64,000 nt of DNA from an uncultured Pelagibacteraceae bacterium (GTDB lineage: Bacteria > Pseudomonadota > Alphaproteobacteria > Pelagibacterales > Pelagibacteraceae): the NCBI GenBank assembly GCA_902589395.1, contig CACIST010000001.1:124001-188000 (forward strand), written 5' to 3'. The notes under the pieces are model-generated. The model was not told where the DNA came from and ran no database searches. It saw only the letters and a program-made list of their open reading frames with translations. Positions 8,677-17,318 of this stretch are shown piece after piece; within the stretch, counting starts at the first letter, position 1; each line of letters opens with the position of its first letter. The translations under genes were made by a program, and so were the position numbers.

Positions 8677-9471
8677 TCAATTTTTTAGAAATTCTATTAA
8701 TTCTTTGTTAATTTCTGGTTCAACATTATGCCAAATTTTAAAAGCTTGTTGGCCCTGAAATAAAAACATATTTAAACCATTTTCGATTGAATTACCCTCT
8801 GCATTTCCTGCTTCTGAAAACTCTGTTTGAAATGGTGCGTATATAACATCATAAAAAAGCTTATTTTGACCAGCCTGAGAAAAGTCTATGCCAAATTTAT
8901 CTATTTTATTTAAACCTAAAGATGTGGCATTTATTATCATATCAAACTTCGGTAAATCACCCCATTCCACAACATTAATCTCATTGAATAAATTTTTTAA
9001 ATTTTCAGCTTTTTTTTTAGTTCTGTTACTCAAAAATATTTTTGATACTTTCATTCTTAACAATGAAAAAATTATTGATGGCACAACCCCACCAGCACCT
9101 AATATTAGAACGGTCTTGTCACTTACATCATAATTCAATTCTCTTATACTTAATTCAAACCCATTAATATCAGTATTATCGCCAATTAAATGACCTTTAT
9201 TTAACGAGATAGTATTTACTGATTGTGTCCTTAATGCATTACTACTTAAAATATCTAGGTGAGGTATTATAGATTTTTTAAAAGGAACAGTAACATTTAA
9301 ACCATCCAAATCACCTTTTTTGACAGATTTGCATAGTTCGGACAAATCATTGTCATATGTTTCCAGTTTCCCATAGATTGCATCTAAACTATTTTTTTTT
9401 ATCCAATAATTATGTAACTTTGGAGATAAAGAATGTTCAATTGGATTCCCTATAACTAAAAATTTTTTCAT
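8677..9471 (-). CDS. aroE: Shikimate dehydrogenase
   Basis: AroE reduces 3-dehydroshikimate to shikimate with NADPH in aromatic amino-acid synthesis. Visible signatures are the substrate loop NPIEHSLSPKLHN (residues 9-21), the catalytic Lys65 in NVTVPFKKS, GDNTDINGF at 97-105, the Rossmann loop GAGGV at 125-129 and NRTKKKAE at 149-156, where the Arg/Thr pair usually confers NADP preference. The C-terminal FLFQGQQAF segment is the last substrate motif. Length 264 is normal. It overlaps maf by 4 bp and precedes coaE by a 23 bp gap. Confidence 0.96.
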   Translation of the reverse strand: MKKFLVIGNPIEHSLSPKLHNYWIKKNSLDAIYGKLETYDNDLSELCKSVKKGDLDGLNVTVPFKKSIIPHLDILSSNALRTQSVNTISLNKGHLIGDNTDINGFELSIRELNYDVSDKTVLILGAGGVVPSIIFSLLRMKVSKIFLSNRTKKKAENLKNLFNEINVVEWGDLPKFDMIINATSLGLNKIDKFGIDFSQAGQNKLFYDVIYAPFQTEFSEAGNAEGNSIENGLNMFLFQGQQAFKIWHNVEPEINKELIEFLKN

Positions 9472-10052
9472 TTTTGAAGTTCTAAATATTCCTTAATCTT
9501 TTTAATAGGTAGACCCATTATGGTATCTTCATCTCCTTCGATACTTGAAAATAAAGTTCTTCCCTCACCCTCAATTTGATAAACATTATATGCGTATAAT
9601 TTTTCGTCACTAATTTTATTAAGATACAATAATAGTTCGTTTTCGGAAAAATTTTTCATTGTTAAATATGCTTTATCTGAGTAATTCCAAATCATCGATC
9701 CATTTTTAGAAATACAAACTGAACTAATTAAAGAGTGTTTCTTTCCATTGAGTTTTTTTAAAATTTTAAGTGCCTCATCCCTACTTTCAGGTTTTGATAT
9801 TAACTCACCCGATAGGTCTATTACACTATCTGCGCCTAAAACAAGCCTATTGTTCTTTTTTTGACTTACTTTATTTGCTTTTAATTCGGCAAGATTTTTA
9901 GATATCATTTCTGGCGAAGCTCCTTCTTTTATTAAACTCTCTTTGATTGGTTCTTCATCTACATTTGATACCTCAACATCACATAGGACATTATGTAGAT
10001 TCAGGATTTCTTTTCTGATCTTACTTTTTGATGCCAATATAATTTTAAGCAT
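9468..10052 (-). CDS. maf: Maf family nucleotide pyrophosphatase
   Basis: Maf proteins hydrolyse non-canonical or pyrimidine nucleoside triphosphates to monophosphates and are thought to clean the nucleotide pool. The N-terminal ILASKSKIRKEIL (residues 5-17) is the family signature corresponding to LASxSPRR, followed by EEPIKE near 38-43 and VLGADSVIDL near 91-100, which holds the catalytic Asp. The 194-residue length is typical. The gene overlaps ppsR by 8 bp and aroE by 4 bp. Substrate preference (dTTP/UTP or m7GTP class) cannot be assigned from sequence by eye. Confidence 0.92.
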   Translation of the reverse strand: MLKIILASKSKIRKEILNLHNVLCDVEVSNVDEEPIKESLIKEGASPEMISKNLAELKANKVSQKKNNRLVLGADSVIDLSGELISKPESRDEALKILKKLNGKKHSLISSVCISKNGSMIWNYSDKAYLTMKNFSENELLLYLNKISDEKLYAYNVYQIEGEGRTLFSSIEGDEDTIMGLPIKKIKEYLELQK

Positions 10053-10872
10053 TTTTTTTATTTTTTATCTCAAAAATTTTTATTACTGACGCTGCTGTTT
10101 CCTCAACAGATTTTCTTGTTACATCTATCGTTGGCCAATTATTTTCCTTGAATAATTTTCTAGCACTATTTAGTTCATTTTTAATCTTATCAATGTTTAC
10201 ATATTCACTATTTTGATCCTCTTTCAACGAATTCAATCTATTTTTTCTTAAGTCATATAATCTTTCTGCTTCTGTAACTAAGCCAACAACGCATGGTCTG
10301 AAATTTTTTTCTGTAACTTTAGATGGTATAGAATTTTTATTTATTAGCGGAATATTTGAAGTTTTGTACCCTCTATTAGCCAAATATATGGAAGTTGGTG
10401 TTTTACTTGTTCTACTTACACCTAATAAAATAATATCTGATTTCTCTATATCATCAGTTTGATTACCATCATCATGGTTCATGGTGAATTGGATAGCTTC
10501 AATTCTGTCATAGTATTCTTCATTTAAAATATGTTGCCCACTTGGTTGGTGAGAAGCTTTTTGATTTAAGACCTTTGAAAAATTTAAAATCAGGTCTCCA
10601 AGAACTCCAAAACAAGGTATATTTCTTTCGTAGGCTTTTTCTGTAAGATATTTTGCTAATTTACTATTAACTATAGTATATAAAATAATAGAATTTTTAT
10701 CTTTTTTTGCCTGTTTTAGTATAGCTAGAGTTTGACTTTCGGTACGAGTAAAGGAAAAATGATTTGTCTCGTATTCGAAATTAGGAAATTGTGCTTTCAG
10801 AGCTAAAAAAATTCTATCAAGTGTTTCCCCTGTAGAGTCTGATATTAAATATATTTGATATAAATTTCTCAT
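10045..10872 (-). CDS. ppsR: Pyruvate,phosphate dikinase (or PEP synthetase) regulatory protein
   Basis: This DUF299 protein is a bifunctional ADP-dependent kinase and Pi-dependent phosphorylase that switches off or on PPDK or PEP synthetase. The P-loop-like GVSRTSKTPTS at residues 151-161 is the family signature, the HQPSGQ segment lies near 108-113, and RIEAIQFTMNHDDG at 123-136 is strongly conserved. The length of 275 residues is normal. It is the first gene of the minus block, with its ATG at 10872 bordering the probable origin, as in Caulobacter and Rickettsia. Which partner enzyme is regulated cannot be seen here. Confidence 0.93.
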   Translation of the reverse strand: MRNLYQIYLISDSTGETLDRIFLALKAQFPNFEYETNHFSFTRTESQTLAILKQAKKDKNSIILYTIVNSKLAKYLTEKAYERNIPCFGVLGDLILNFSKVLNQKASHQPSGQHILNEEYYDRIEAIQFTMNHDDGNQTDDIEKSDIILLGVSRTSKTPTSIYLANRGYKTSNIPLINKNSIPSKVTEKNFRPCVVGLVTEAERLYDLRKNRLNSLKEDQNSEYVNIDKIKNELNSARKLFKENNWPTIDVTRKSVEETAASVIKIFEIKNKKNA

Positions 10873-10925
10873 GTATAAAGTGTTTATAATTTATAAGTAA
10901 AATAAGAAAAATTCAGATTTACTCC

Positions 10926-10934
10926 TATGGATAA
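10926..10934 (-). promoter_or_regulatory. DnaA-box-like 9-mer
   Basis: On the minus strand this reads TTATCCATA, one mismatch from the consensus TTATCCACA. Its inner 8 bases pair as a perfect inverted repeat with the 9-mer at 10949-10957, spaced by 14 bases. Confidence 0.5.
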
Positions 10935-10948
10935 TTATAGTTCGTTTT

Positions 10949-10957
10949 TTATCCATC
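10949..10957 (+). promoter_or_regulatory. DnaA-box-like 9-mer
   Basis: This reads TTATCCATC, two mismatches from TTATCCACA, and forms the second arm of the inverted pair described at 10926-10934. Confidence 0.42.
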
Positions 10958-10988
10958 AAATTAACTAAATTATAAAATGTTAACAAAG

Positions 10989-10997
10989 TTATACATA
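10989..10997 (+). promoter_or_regulatory. DnaA-box-like 9-mer
   Basis: This reads TTATACATA, one mismatch from TTATNCACA, in the same orientation as the perfect box at 11107. Confidence 0.45.
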
Positions 10998-11106
10998 ATA
11001 TACATAAAATATGAGAAATCTTAATTAATCCCTATAAAATCTAGCTAAATAGATGTCTAAATTATTAATAAAAAGTTAATAAACTGTGATAATTGACTAA
11101 TTTACG

Positions 11107-11115
11107 TTATTCACA
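11107..11115 (+). promoter_or_regulatory. DnaA box (exact match to TTATNCACA)
   Basis: This reads TTATTCACA and fully satisfies the TTATNCACA consensus. It lies 41 bp before the hemE start, so DnaA binding here could also affect hemE transcription. Confidence 0.6.
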
Positions 11116-11156
11116 ATACATAATACTAATAAAGTAAATAATATTTATCTATTTAT

Positions 11157-12158
11157 ATGGGTCCCATAACTAACTGTATTAAAAATAAAGATACTAAAAC
11201 TAATCCTATATGGTTAATGAGACAGGCAGGAAGGTATTTACCTGAATTTCGAGAGATAAGAAAAAAAAATACAGACTTTATAAAACTTTGTCTAGACTGT
11301 GATCTGGCATCTGAAATAACTCTTCAGCCTATAAAGAGATTTGGGTTTGATGGTGCAGTAATATTTTCTGATATTTTGATGTTACCATATGGTCTTGGTC
11401 AAAAAGTAGAATTTGAAAAAAACTTTGGGCCAAAGCTTGGAGAGATAGAATTAGATAATATTAAAAATGTTGATGAAATTAACTTTACAGAAAAAGTTTA
11501 TAAAGTTTACAAAGCAATTTCCAAAACTTCCCAGGATCCTTTAATGGATAATAAAGACATGATAGGATTTGTTGGAGCTCCATGGACTATTCTTGTATAT
11601 ATGATTAATAGATCATCACCAAAAAAAGGTCTAACAGGTGAATTCTTTAAAGATGAATTTTTAATAAATAGACTATTAGGAGTTATTGAAAAATTCTTAA
11701 AAGTTCATATAAAAAATCAAGTTGAGGCTGGAGCTAAAGTAATTCAAATTTTTGATAGTTGGGCCGGTTTATTAAATGATAAAATTCCTGAATATATTTA
11801 TATACCCACATTAAATATTGTGGAATATGTTAAACAATTAGGTGTTCCTGTAATTTGTTTTCCAAGAGGTATTAAAGATTACAAAAATTTCTGTGAAATA
11901 GTTAAACCAGATGCAGTAAATATAGATTATGATGTCGATCCGAGGAAGATAACTAATGAAATTAAGATACCAGTGCAAGGTGGTCTTGATCCAAAAGTTC
12001 TATTAAGTGATACACAAACCTTAAAGACAGAAGTTGAAAAATATCTAAATATTTTTAAAGATCATCCTTATATTTTTAATTTAGGACATGGTATTCTTCC
12101 TGAAACAAAAATTGAAATGGTAGAAGATTTGATTAAAATTGTAAGAAATTTTAAATGA
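11157..12158 (+). CDS. hemE: Uroporphyrinogen decarboxylase
   Basis: HemE converts uroporphyrinogen III to coproporphyrinogen III by four decarboxylations on the route to haem. The N-terminal signature MRQAGRYLPE is at residues 21-30 with the Arg residues that hold the substrate carboxylates, and the catalytic Asp72 lies in FSDILMLPYGLG. The GGLDP and NLGHGI segments in the C-terminal third are also typical. The length of 333 residues is slightly short but complete. It borders the probable origin and overlaps hemH by 4 bp (ATGA), so hemE-hemH are translationally coupled. Confidence 0.96.
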   Translation: MGPITNCIKNKDTKTNPIWLMRQAGRYLPEFREIRKKNTDFIKLCLDCDLASEITLQPIKRFGFDGAVIFSDILMLPYGLGQKVEFEKNFGPKLGEIELDNIKNVDEINFTEKVYKVYKAISKTSQDPLMDNKDMIGFVGAPWTILVYMINRSSPKKGLTGEFFKDEFLINRLLGVIEKFLKVHIKNQVEAGAKVIQIFDSWAGLLNDKIPEYIYIPTLNIVEYVKQLGVPVICFPRGIKDYKNFCEIVKPDAVNIDYDVDPRKITNEIKIPVQGGLDPKVLLSDTQTLKTEVEKYLNIFKDHPYIFNLGHGILPETKIEMVEDLIKIVRNFK

Positions 12159-13147
12159 GCCCAGACCACCCAAAAATTAATTATGGTAAAACAGGAATTT
12201 TAATTGTAAATCTTGGCACACCCGATTCCACTAGCTGGCTGGATATAAGGAAATATTTAAAGGAATTTTTATCAGATAGAAGAGTTATCGAAGTAAACCC
12301 TCTTATTTGGCAAGTAATTCTAAACTTATTTATACTTACCTTCAGGCCATCAAAAACCGCTAAGGCATATAAAGAAATATGGATGAAAGATAAGAATATG
12401 TCCCCACTTAGATATTTTACAGAAAGCCAAGCACAGAAATTATCCAAACAAATTAATAAAGAAAGTTTAATAGTTGATTTTGCTATGAGATATGGCAATC
12501 CAAGTATTAAAAGTAAAATATACGCACTTCATGAGAAAGGTTGTGAGAATTTAATAATACTTCCACTCTATCCTCAATATGCTGCTGCAACGACGGCAAC
12601 TGTTTGTGATGAGGTTTATAGAACACTTATGAAAATGAGGTGGCAACCAAATTTAAAAATAATTCCTCATTATGAGTCTGAGCCACTTTACATAGATGCT
12701 CTTAAAAATAGCATAGTAAAAAAGATCAATGAAATTGATTGGAAACCAGATTTAATAATTGCATCCTATCATGGAATACCAAAAAAATATTTTGATAAAG
12801 GAGACCCCTATCATTGTTATTGTCACAAAACTACTAGACTGATTTCTGAAAAATATTCAGATATTAAAATTATGACAACATTTCAATCAAGATTTGGCCC
12901 TCAAGAATGGTTGCAACCTTATACTGATAAAACTTTTGAAGCTCTACCCAAAGAAGGAAAAAAAAACATTCTAGTTATTTGTCCTGGTTTTTCATCTGAT
13001 TGTGTAGAAACTCTAGAGGAAATATCTATACAGGGAAAAGAAAGTTTTATTAAGTCAGGTGGTAAAAATTTTGAAATGATACCATGCTTAAATGATAATG
13101 AAGATCATATTTCCTTATTCAAACATCTTGTTTCAAAAAATTTATAA
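12155..13147 (+). CDS. hemH: Ferrochelatase
   Basis: HemH inserts Fe2+ into protoporphyrin IX as the final step of protohaem synthesis. The metal-binding His is in SYHGIP at residues 204-209, with TFQSRFGPQEW near 242-252 and the acidic PGFSSDCVETLEE at 277-289 that lines the iron path. Length 330 is normal. The HCYCHKT segment near 220-226 matches the conserved CxYCxxT-type strand. It follows hemE with a 4 bp overlap and is 3 bp before hemJ, giving a compact haem operon. Confidence 0.96.
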   Translation: MSPDHPKINYGKTGILIVNLGTPDSTSWLDIRKYLKEFLSDRRVIEVNPLIWQVILNLFILTFRPSKTAKAYKEIWMKDKNMSPLRYFTESQAQKLSKQINKESLIVDFAMRYGNPSIKSKIYALHEKGCENLIILPLYPQYAAATTATVCDEVYRTLMKMRWQPNLKIIPHYESEPLYIDALKNSIVKKINEIDWKPDLIIASYHGIPKKYFDKGDPYHCYCHKTTRLISEKYSDIKIMTTFQSRFGPQEWLQPYTDKTFEALPKEGKKNILVICPGFSSDCVETLEEISIQGKESFIKSGGKNFEMIPCLNDNEDHISLFKHLVSKNL

Positions 13148-13150
13148 TCA

Positions 13151-13585
13151 ATGAGTGGATATCTTTTATTTAAATCTCTTCATCTAATAGCAGTAATTTC
13201 CTGGATGGCTGGACTTTTATATTTGCCGAGAATATTTGTTTACCATGTTGAAAATTTTGAAAAAGACCAAGCTACTGAGATCTTCGAGACAATGGAAAGA
13301 AAACTTTATAATTATATTATGCGTCCAGCCATGATTTTATCTTGGCTTTTCGGTATCATATTGATTTGGATTAACGGAATTGAAACTTTTGCATATTTAT
13401 GGTTACAATTAAAAATTCTATTTGTTGTAATCTTAACAGTTTATCATGAGTATCTTGGGAAATGTATGCGCACGTTAAAGTTAAGAGAAAACTCAAAATC
13501 ATCCAGATTTTTTAGAATAATAAACGAAGTGCCGACAATATTGCTTATTTTTATTGTTTTTATTGTAGTTTTTAAACCTATCTAG
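13151..13585 (+). CDS. hemJ: Protoporphyrinogen oxidase HemJ
   Basis: HemJ is the membrane protoporphyrinogen IX oxidase used by many alphaproteobacteria in place of HemG or HemY. The 144-residue protein has four hydrophobic segments; the first carries the conserved His12 in LHLIAVISWMAG, followed by LPRIFVYHVE near 25-34 and a conserved RPAMILSW near 57-64. It stands right after ferrochelatase, which fits its reaction one step before HemH. No stop or frame damage is seen. Confidence 0.93.
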   Translation: MSGYLLFKSLHLIAVISWMAGLLYLPRIFVYHVENFEKDQATEIFETMERKLYNYIMRPAMILSWLFGIILIWINGIETFAYLWLQLKILFVVILTVYHEYLGKCMRTLKLRENSKSSRFFRIINEVPTILLIFIVFIVVFKPI

Positions 13586-13643
13586 GGTTGAAATTTTCAC
13601 ATCAGTATATATATTGAACTTATCTTAACAAAAACCCCCTCAC

Positions 13644-14915
13644 ATGAACATTCAAGAACTAAAAGAAAAAAGCTCCGAAAAATTAATCACTGAAGCTGAA
13701 AAGCTGGGAATTGAAAACGCAAGTACACTCCGTAGACAAGAAATCTACTTTGCAATTTTAAAAAAACTTGCAGAAAAAGGTGAAGAGATTACAGGGGGAG
13801 GAGTTTTGCAACTGCTTCAAGATGGTTTTGGTTTTCTTCGAGCAATGGAATCAAATTATTTACCAGGAGCAGATGATATATATGTAAGTCCAAGCCAAAT
13901 AAGAAGATTTGGTCTAAGAACAGGTGATACAGTTGAAGGACCTATCAGATCTCCTAAAGATGGAGAAAGGTATTTTGCACTTCTTCAAGTAAGCAAGATA
14001 AATTTTGAAGAACCAGACAAATTTAAACATAAAATTGCTTTTGACAACTTGACCCCCCTTTATCCTAACAAACAATTAGGTATGGAAGTTGAAACAAATA
14101 AAATTGAAAAAAAACCTGACTTAACTCCAAGACTAATTGATTTGGTTAGTCCAATTGGAAAAGGACAAAGATCGTTAATTATATCTCCACCAAAAGCTGG
14201 AAAAACAATGATTTTACAAAGTATAGCAAATTCGATAACTGCAAATCATCCTGAATGTTATTTAATGGTCCTATTAATAGATGAAAGACCTGAAGAAGTA
14301 ACTGACATGCAAAGGACTGTTAAAGGTGAAGTTATAAGTTCAACATTTGATGAACCAGCCCAACGTCATGTGGCTGTTGCTGAAATGGTAATTGAAAAAG
14401 CCAAAAGACTGACAGAACATAAAAAAGATGTTGTCATACTTTTAGATTCTATAACAAGATTAGGTAGAGCTTATAATGCAGTTGTTCCAAGTTCAGGAAA
14501 AGTTTTAACAGGTGGTGTAGATGCCAATGCTCTGCAAAGACCAAAGAGGTTTTTTGGAGCAGCTAGGAATATAGAGGAAGGTGGATCTTTAACAATAATA
14601 GCCACTGCTCTTATTGATACTGGAAGTAGAATGGACGAGGTAATTTTCGAGGAATTTAAAGGAACTGGAAATAGTGAAACAATTTTAGATAGAAAAATAT
14701 CAGAGAAAAGAATTTACCCTGCAATTGATATTACTAAATCAGGAACAAGAAGAGAGGAACTAATTTTTGACAAAAATGATCTTCAAAAAATGAATGTATT
14801 AAGAAGAATAATTGCTCCAATGGGATCTATGGATGCTATCGATTTTATTAATTCTAAATTGAAGACAACTAAAAATAATGCTGAGTTCTTTAATTCTATG
14901 AATAAACCAGCATAA
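13644..14915 (+). CDS. rho: Transcription termination factor Rho
   Basis: Rho is a hexameric RNA-dependent ATPase that ends transcription of untranslated RNA. The N-terminal RNA-binding OSB fold carries GFGFLR (residues 61-66) as primary site, and the RecA-like motor has the P-loop PPKAGKT at 182-188, a Walker [16 protein letters not shown] near 268-282 and the Q/R loops beyond. Length 423 is normal for alphaproteobacteria with no insertion. A 58 bp gap separates it from hemJ; I see no convincing leader structure there. In this AT-rich genome intrinsic terminators are few in the window, so Rho may carry much of the load. Confidence 0.97.
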   Translation: MNIQELKEKSSEKLITEAEKLGIENASTLRRQEIYFAILKKLAEKGEEITGGGVLQLLQDGFGFLRAMESNYLPGADDIYVSPSQIRRFGLRTGDTVEGPIRSPKDGERYFALLQVSKINFEEPDKFKHKIAFDNLTPLYPNKQLGMEVETNKIEKKPDLTPRLIDLVSPIGKGQRSLIISPPKAGKTMILQSIANSITANHPECYLMVLLIDERPEEVTDMQRTVKGEVISSTFDEPAQRHVAVAEMVIEKAKRLTEHKKDVVILLDSITRLGRAYNAVVPSSGKVLTGGVDANALQRPKRFFGAARNIEEGGSLTIIATALIDTGSRMDEVIFEEFKGTGNSETILDRKISEKRIYPAIDITKSGTRREELIFDKNDLQKMNVLRRIIAPMGSMDAIDFINSKLKTTKNNAEFFNSMNKPA

Positions 14916-14921
14916 AACGTT

Positions 14922-14940
14922 AATAGAATTTATTTCTATT
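14922..14940 (+). terminator. Weak hairpin after rho, possible terminator
   Basis: AATAGAA and TTCTATT form a 7 bp stem with a 5-base loop just after the rho stop. The stem is A/T-rich and no clear U-tract follows, so termination here is uncertain. It separates rho from the converging sulfotransferase gene. Confidence 0.25.
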
Positions 14941-14980
14941 TAGTAAACTGATAATAAGGATTATTTAGCTGAGATATATT

Positions 14981-15844
14981 CTAAATATATTGTAATTCTT
15001 TCATTTCATTTTCAAATTTTCTCTCAATATCATTTGAAGTTTGTTTATTTAAGATTTTTTTCCAATCATTTTTTGGACCAAGAAAAAAAAATTTATTTTT
15101 TTTGCCCTTTTTATTAGTTGTGCTTTCTATAAAACCATGTTTTTTTTCTAATTCTTCTAATTTTTCAAAAGAACTTAAATCTATTGCTAATTTAATTTGT
15201 TCACTAGTAAAATTTATATTTGTCAAATTACTTATAAAATTTGCAATTTTATTAAACTCAATAGAAGGATTATCTTTCAGATCTTCGTACTTGACCAAAA
15301 TATAATTTTTTTTCATATTTTTCCAAGATAGGTAGTGAGTTTTCCATGATCCCAAAAACTGTGGTAACGAATATTTCATGTTTTTTTTCTTGTATTCATT
15401 TATTTGTTTTTCCGAATAAGTAATTCCTTGATTATCATTAAATAAAAATTTTTTAGCCTCTTCATATTCAGCAAAGGAGTAATGATTTTTTAGTGAAGTA
15501 ATTATATTTCTTGGATCTCTTACAATATGAATTGTTCCAAGAGTATTTTCTGAATTTGAAAATGAATACCCTTTATATTTACCAAGCGCATTATGAGTCT
15601 TAAAAAATTTTATATCTCGATTTGTATTTATTTTTTCTTGAGACCTAATCCAATTTTTAGCCACTTCCTCTAAATTTAAATCGTTAGATATTAAACCTTC
15701 AAACTGAGAGTTATGCGGGAATGTTGGTATTGCCCTTAAATGATTTAAATTTAGTTTTGTCTTTGTACCCATAAGCAATGAAATGATAAAAAATCTTAGC
15801 CATGTATTTCCACTTTTAGGATATGAAGCCAACCAAATAATCAT
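14981..15844 (-). CDS. Sulfotransferase family protein (PAPS-dependent)
   Basis: The protein carries both cofactor loops of the P-loop sulfotransferase fold: YPKSGNTW at residues 8-15, which binds the 5' phosphosulfate, and RDPRN at 109-113, which binds the 3' phosphate. His84 in FKTHNAL sits at the place of the catalytic base. It should transfer a sulfuryl group from PAPS to a hydroxyl or amine acceptor that cannot be named. The C-terminal FLGPKNDWKKIL segment resembles the family's RKGxxGDWK loop. No signal peptide is seen, so it is cytosolic. It is the only reverse-oriented gene between hemE and parB and stands between two core genes, suggesting later insertion. Confidence 0.9.
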   Translation of the reverse strand: MIIWLASYPKSGNTWLRFFIISLLMGTKTKLNLNHLRAIPTFPHNSQFEGLISNDLNLEEVAKNWIRSQEKINTNRDIKFFKTHNALGKYKGYSFSNSENTLGTIHIVRDPRNIITSLKNHYSFAEYEEAKKFLFNDNQGITYSEKQINEYKKKNMKYSLPQFLGSWKTHYLSWKNMKKNYILVKYEDLKDNPSIEFNKIANFISNLTNINFTSEQIKLAIDLSSFEKLEELEKKHGFIESTTNKKGKKNKFFFLGPKNDWKKILNKQTSNDIERKFENEMKELQYI

Positions 15845-15909
15845 TAAAAGATCTCCGCAAATCTATAAAAATTTATATTCAATTAATTTAATTTAATTAT
15901 AATAGTCTC

Positions 15910-17241
15910 ATGACTATTTTCGCATTATCTACTGGATCTGGAATTTCTGGAATTGCAGTAATTAGAATATCAGGTATAAAAAGTTCGCATGCTATTAAAG
16001 CCTTGACCAATACTGCACTTCCTAAGCCTAAAACAGCAGTCATTAAAAAATTCAACAAAATCAATACTTCTGATCTAATTGATGAAGGGTTATTGCTATG
16101 GTTTCCAGGCCCTGCGAGCTATACAGGCGAGGATATGGCCGAAATTCATGTCCATGGCAGCGTAGCGGTGGTGAAGTCAATATTAAATGAATTGTCAAAA
16201 ATTGAAGATTGTCGTTTGGCCGAACCTGGAGAATTTACAAAAATAGCTTTTCAAAATGAAAAAATAAACCTTTTAAAAGCTGAAAGTATTGCAGATTTAA
16301 TTTCTGCTGAAACAGAAATCCAAAGACAACAAGCCATTAAAATAATGAATGGAAAAAGTTCTGAGAGATTTAATTCATTGAGAGAAAAACTTTTAAAAAT
16401 TTTATCAAACGTTGAAGCTAAAATTGATTTTCCAGAGGAGGATCTTCCAGAAGATGTAATTAAAAATATTAAAATAGATTCTCAAAAAATAAGAAAAGAA
16501 ATTGAAATAATTTTAGATGATCAAAAGGTTGGAGAAAGAATTAGGGAGGGTTTTAAGATAGCGATTATTGGACCTGCAAATGCAGGAAAATCTTCTTTGT
16601 TAAATTATCTTTCTAATAGAGATGTAGCTATTGTTTCAGAAATTGCCGGAACAACAAGAGATGTTATTGAAGCTCATTTAAATTTAGATGGTTACCCAGT
16701 TGTGATTTCTGATACCGCAGGAATAAGAGAGTCTCAAGATGAGATAGAAAAAAAAGGAATTAAATTAGCACTTAAACGAGCCGAAGATGCAGATCTTAAC
16801 ATAATAGTAATTGAGCCAAAAAGTGTTAATTTTACTGGATTTTTGAACGATTTGATAAGCGAAAAATCGATTATTGTAATTAATAAAATCGACCTTGATT
16901 TTAAAAATATTAACCAACAAATCCTAAAATTTAATCCAATTTTTTTATCAATTAAAAATGAAACAAACTTAGATGAGTTAATAAAAAGAATTAAAGATAA
17001 ATTAAAAAATAAATTTGTAACTTCAAACGAAACTTTAATTACCAGAGAAAGACATAGAAGAAGTTTAGAAGCTTGCGTTCAACATTTAATAAACTTTGAA
17101 GAAAAAAACGCCCAGGAAGATTTTGATAAAGCTGCAGAGGATTTAAGATTGGCTACTAGACATCTAGGTATGATTGTTGGAAAAGTAGATGTTGAGGAAA
17201 TATTAGGATCAATTTTCAGCGATTTTTGTATTGGTAAATAA
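15910..17241 (+). CDS. mnmE: tRNA modification GTPase MnmE
   Basis: MnmE works with MnmG to place the (carboxymethyl)aminomethyl group on wobble U34 of certain tRNAs. The N-terminal tetrahydrofolate-binding domain starts TIFALSTG; the GTPase domain has GPANAGKSS at 221-229, GTTRD at 247-251 and DTAG at 268-271; and the protein ends with the invariant C-terminal Cys motif CIGK. The length of 443 is normal. It leads the mnmE-mnmG-rsmG-parA-parB run and is divergent from the sulfotransferase gene over a 65 bp gap. Confidence 0.97.
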   Translation: MTIFALSTGSGISGIAVIRISGIKSSHAIKALTNTALPKPKTAVIKKFNKINTSDLIDEGLLLWFPGPASYTGEDMAEIHVHGSVAVVKSILNELSKIEDCRLAEPGEFTKIAFQNEKINLLKAESIADLISAETEIQRQQAIKIMNGKSSERFNSLREKLLKILSNVEAKIDFPEEDLPEDVIKNIKIDSQKIRKEIEIILDDQKVGERIREGFKIAIIGPANAGKSSLLNYLSNRDVAIVSEIAGTTRDVIEAHLNLDGYPVVISDTAGIRESQDEIEKKGIKLALKRAEDADLNIIVIEPKSVNFTGFLNDLISEKSIIVINKIDLDFKNINQQILKFNPIFLSIKNETNLDELIKRIKDKLKNKFVTSNETLITRERHRRSLEACVQHLINFEEKNAQEDFDKAAEDLRLATRHLGMIVGKVDVEEILGSIFSDFCIGK

Positions 17242-17318
17242 GTGTTGAATTTACTCACTTTTTAGGTATTTTTTAAGTGTTTTCTTGTAAAATCTAAGAT
17301 CAATAATAAATTACAATT

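Larger units (their letters stand above)
10873..11156. other. Probable chromosomal replication origin (oriC)
   Basis: This 284 bp gap is the largest in the window, is extremely AT-rich and separates divergent gene blocks (ppsR-maf-aroE-coaE-dnaQ leftward, hemE-hemH-hemJ-rho rightward). It contains one exact TTATNCACA DnaA box and several near matches, including an inverted pair, plus long A/T runs that could unwind. In Caulobacter and Rickettsia the origin lies at this same ppsR/hemE junction, and parA, parB and parS are about 8-10 kb away here. The promoters of ppsR and hemE must also lie in it. No ORF of note was found inside. The call is an inference from position and motifs. Confidence 0.75.

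Noticed and set aside
8888-9133. Plus-strand frame opposite aroE
   Set aside because: Shadow of the conserved shikimate dehydrogenase; no plausible domain or start signal.
17240-17270. Small hairpin AAGTG/CACTT with T run after mnmE
   Set aside because: The 5 bp A/T-rich stem is too weak to call a terminator; mnmE and mnmG may be co-transcribed.
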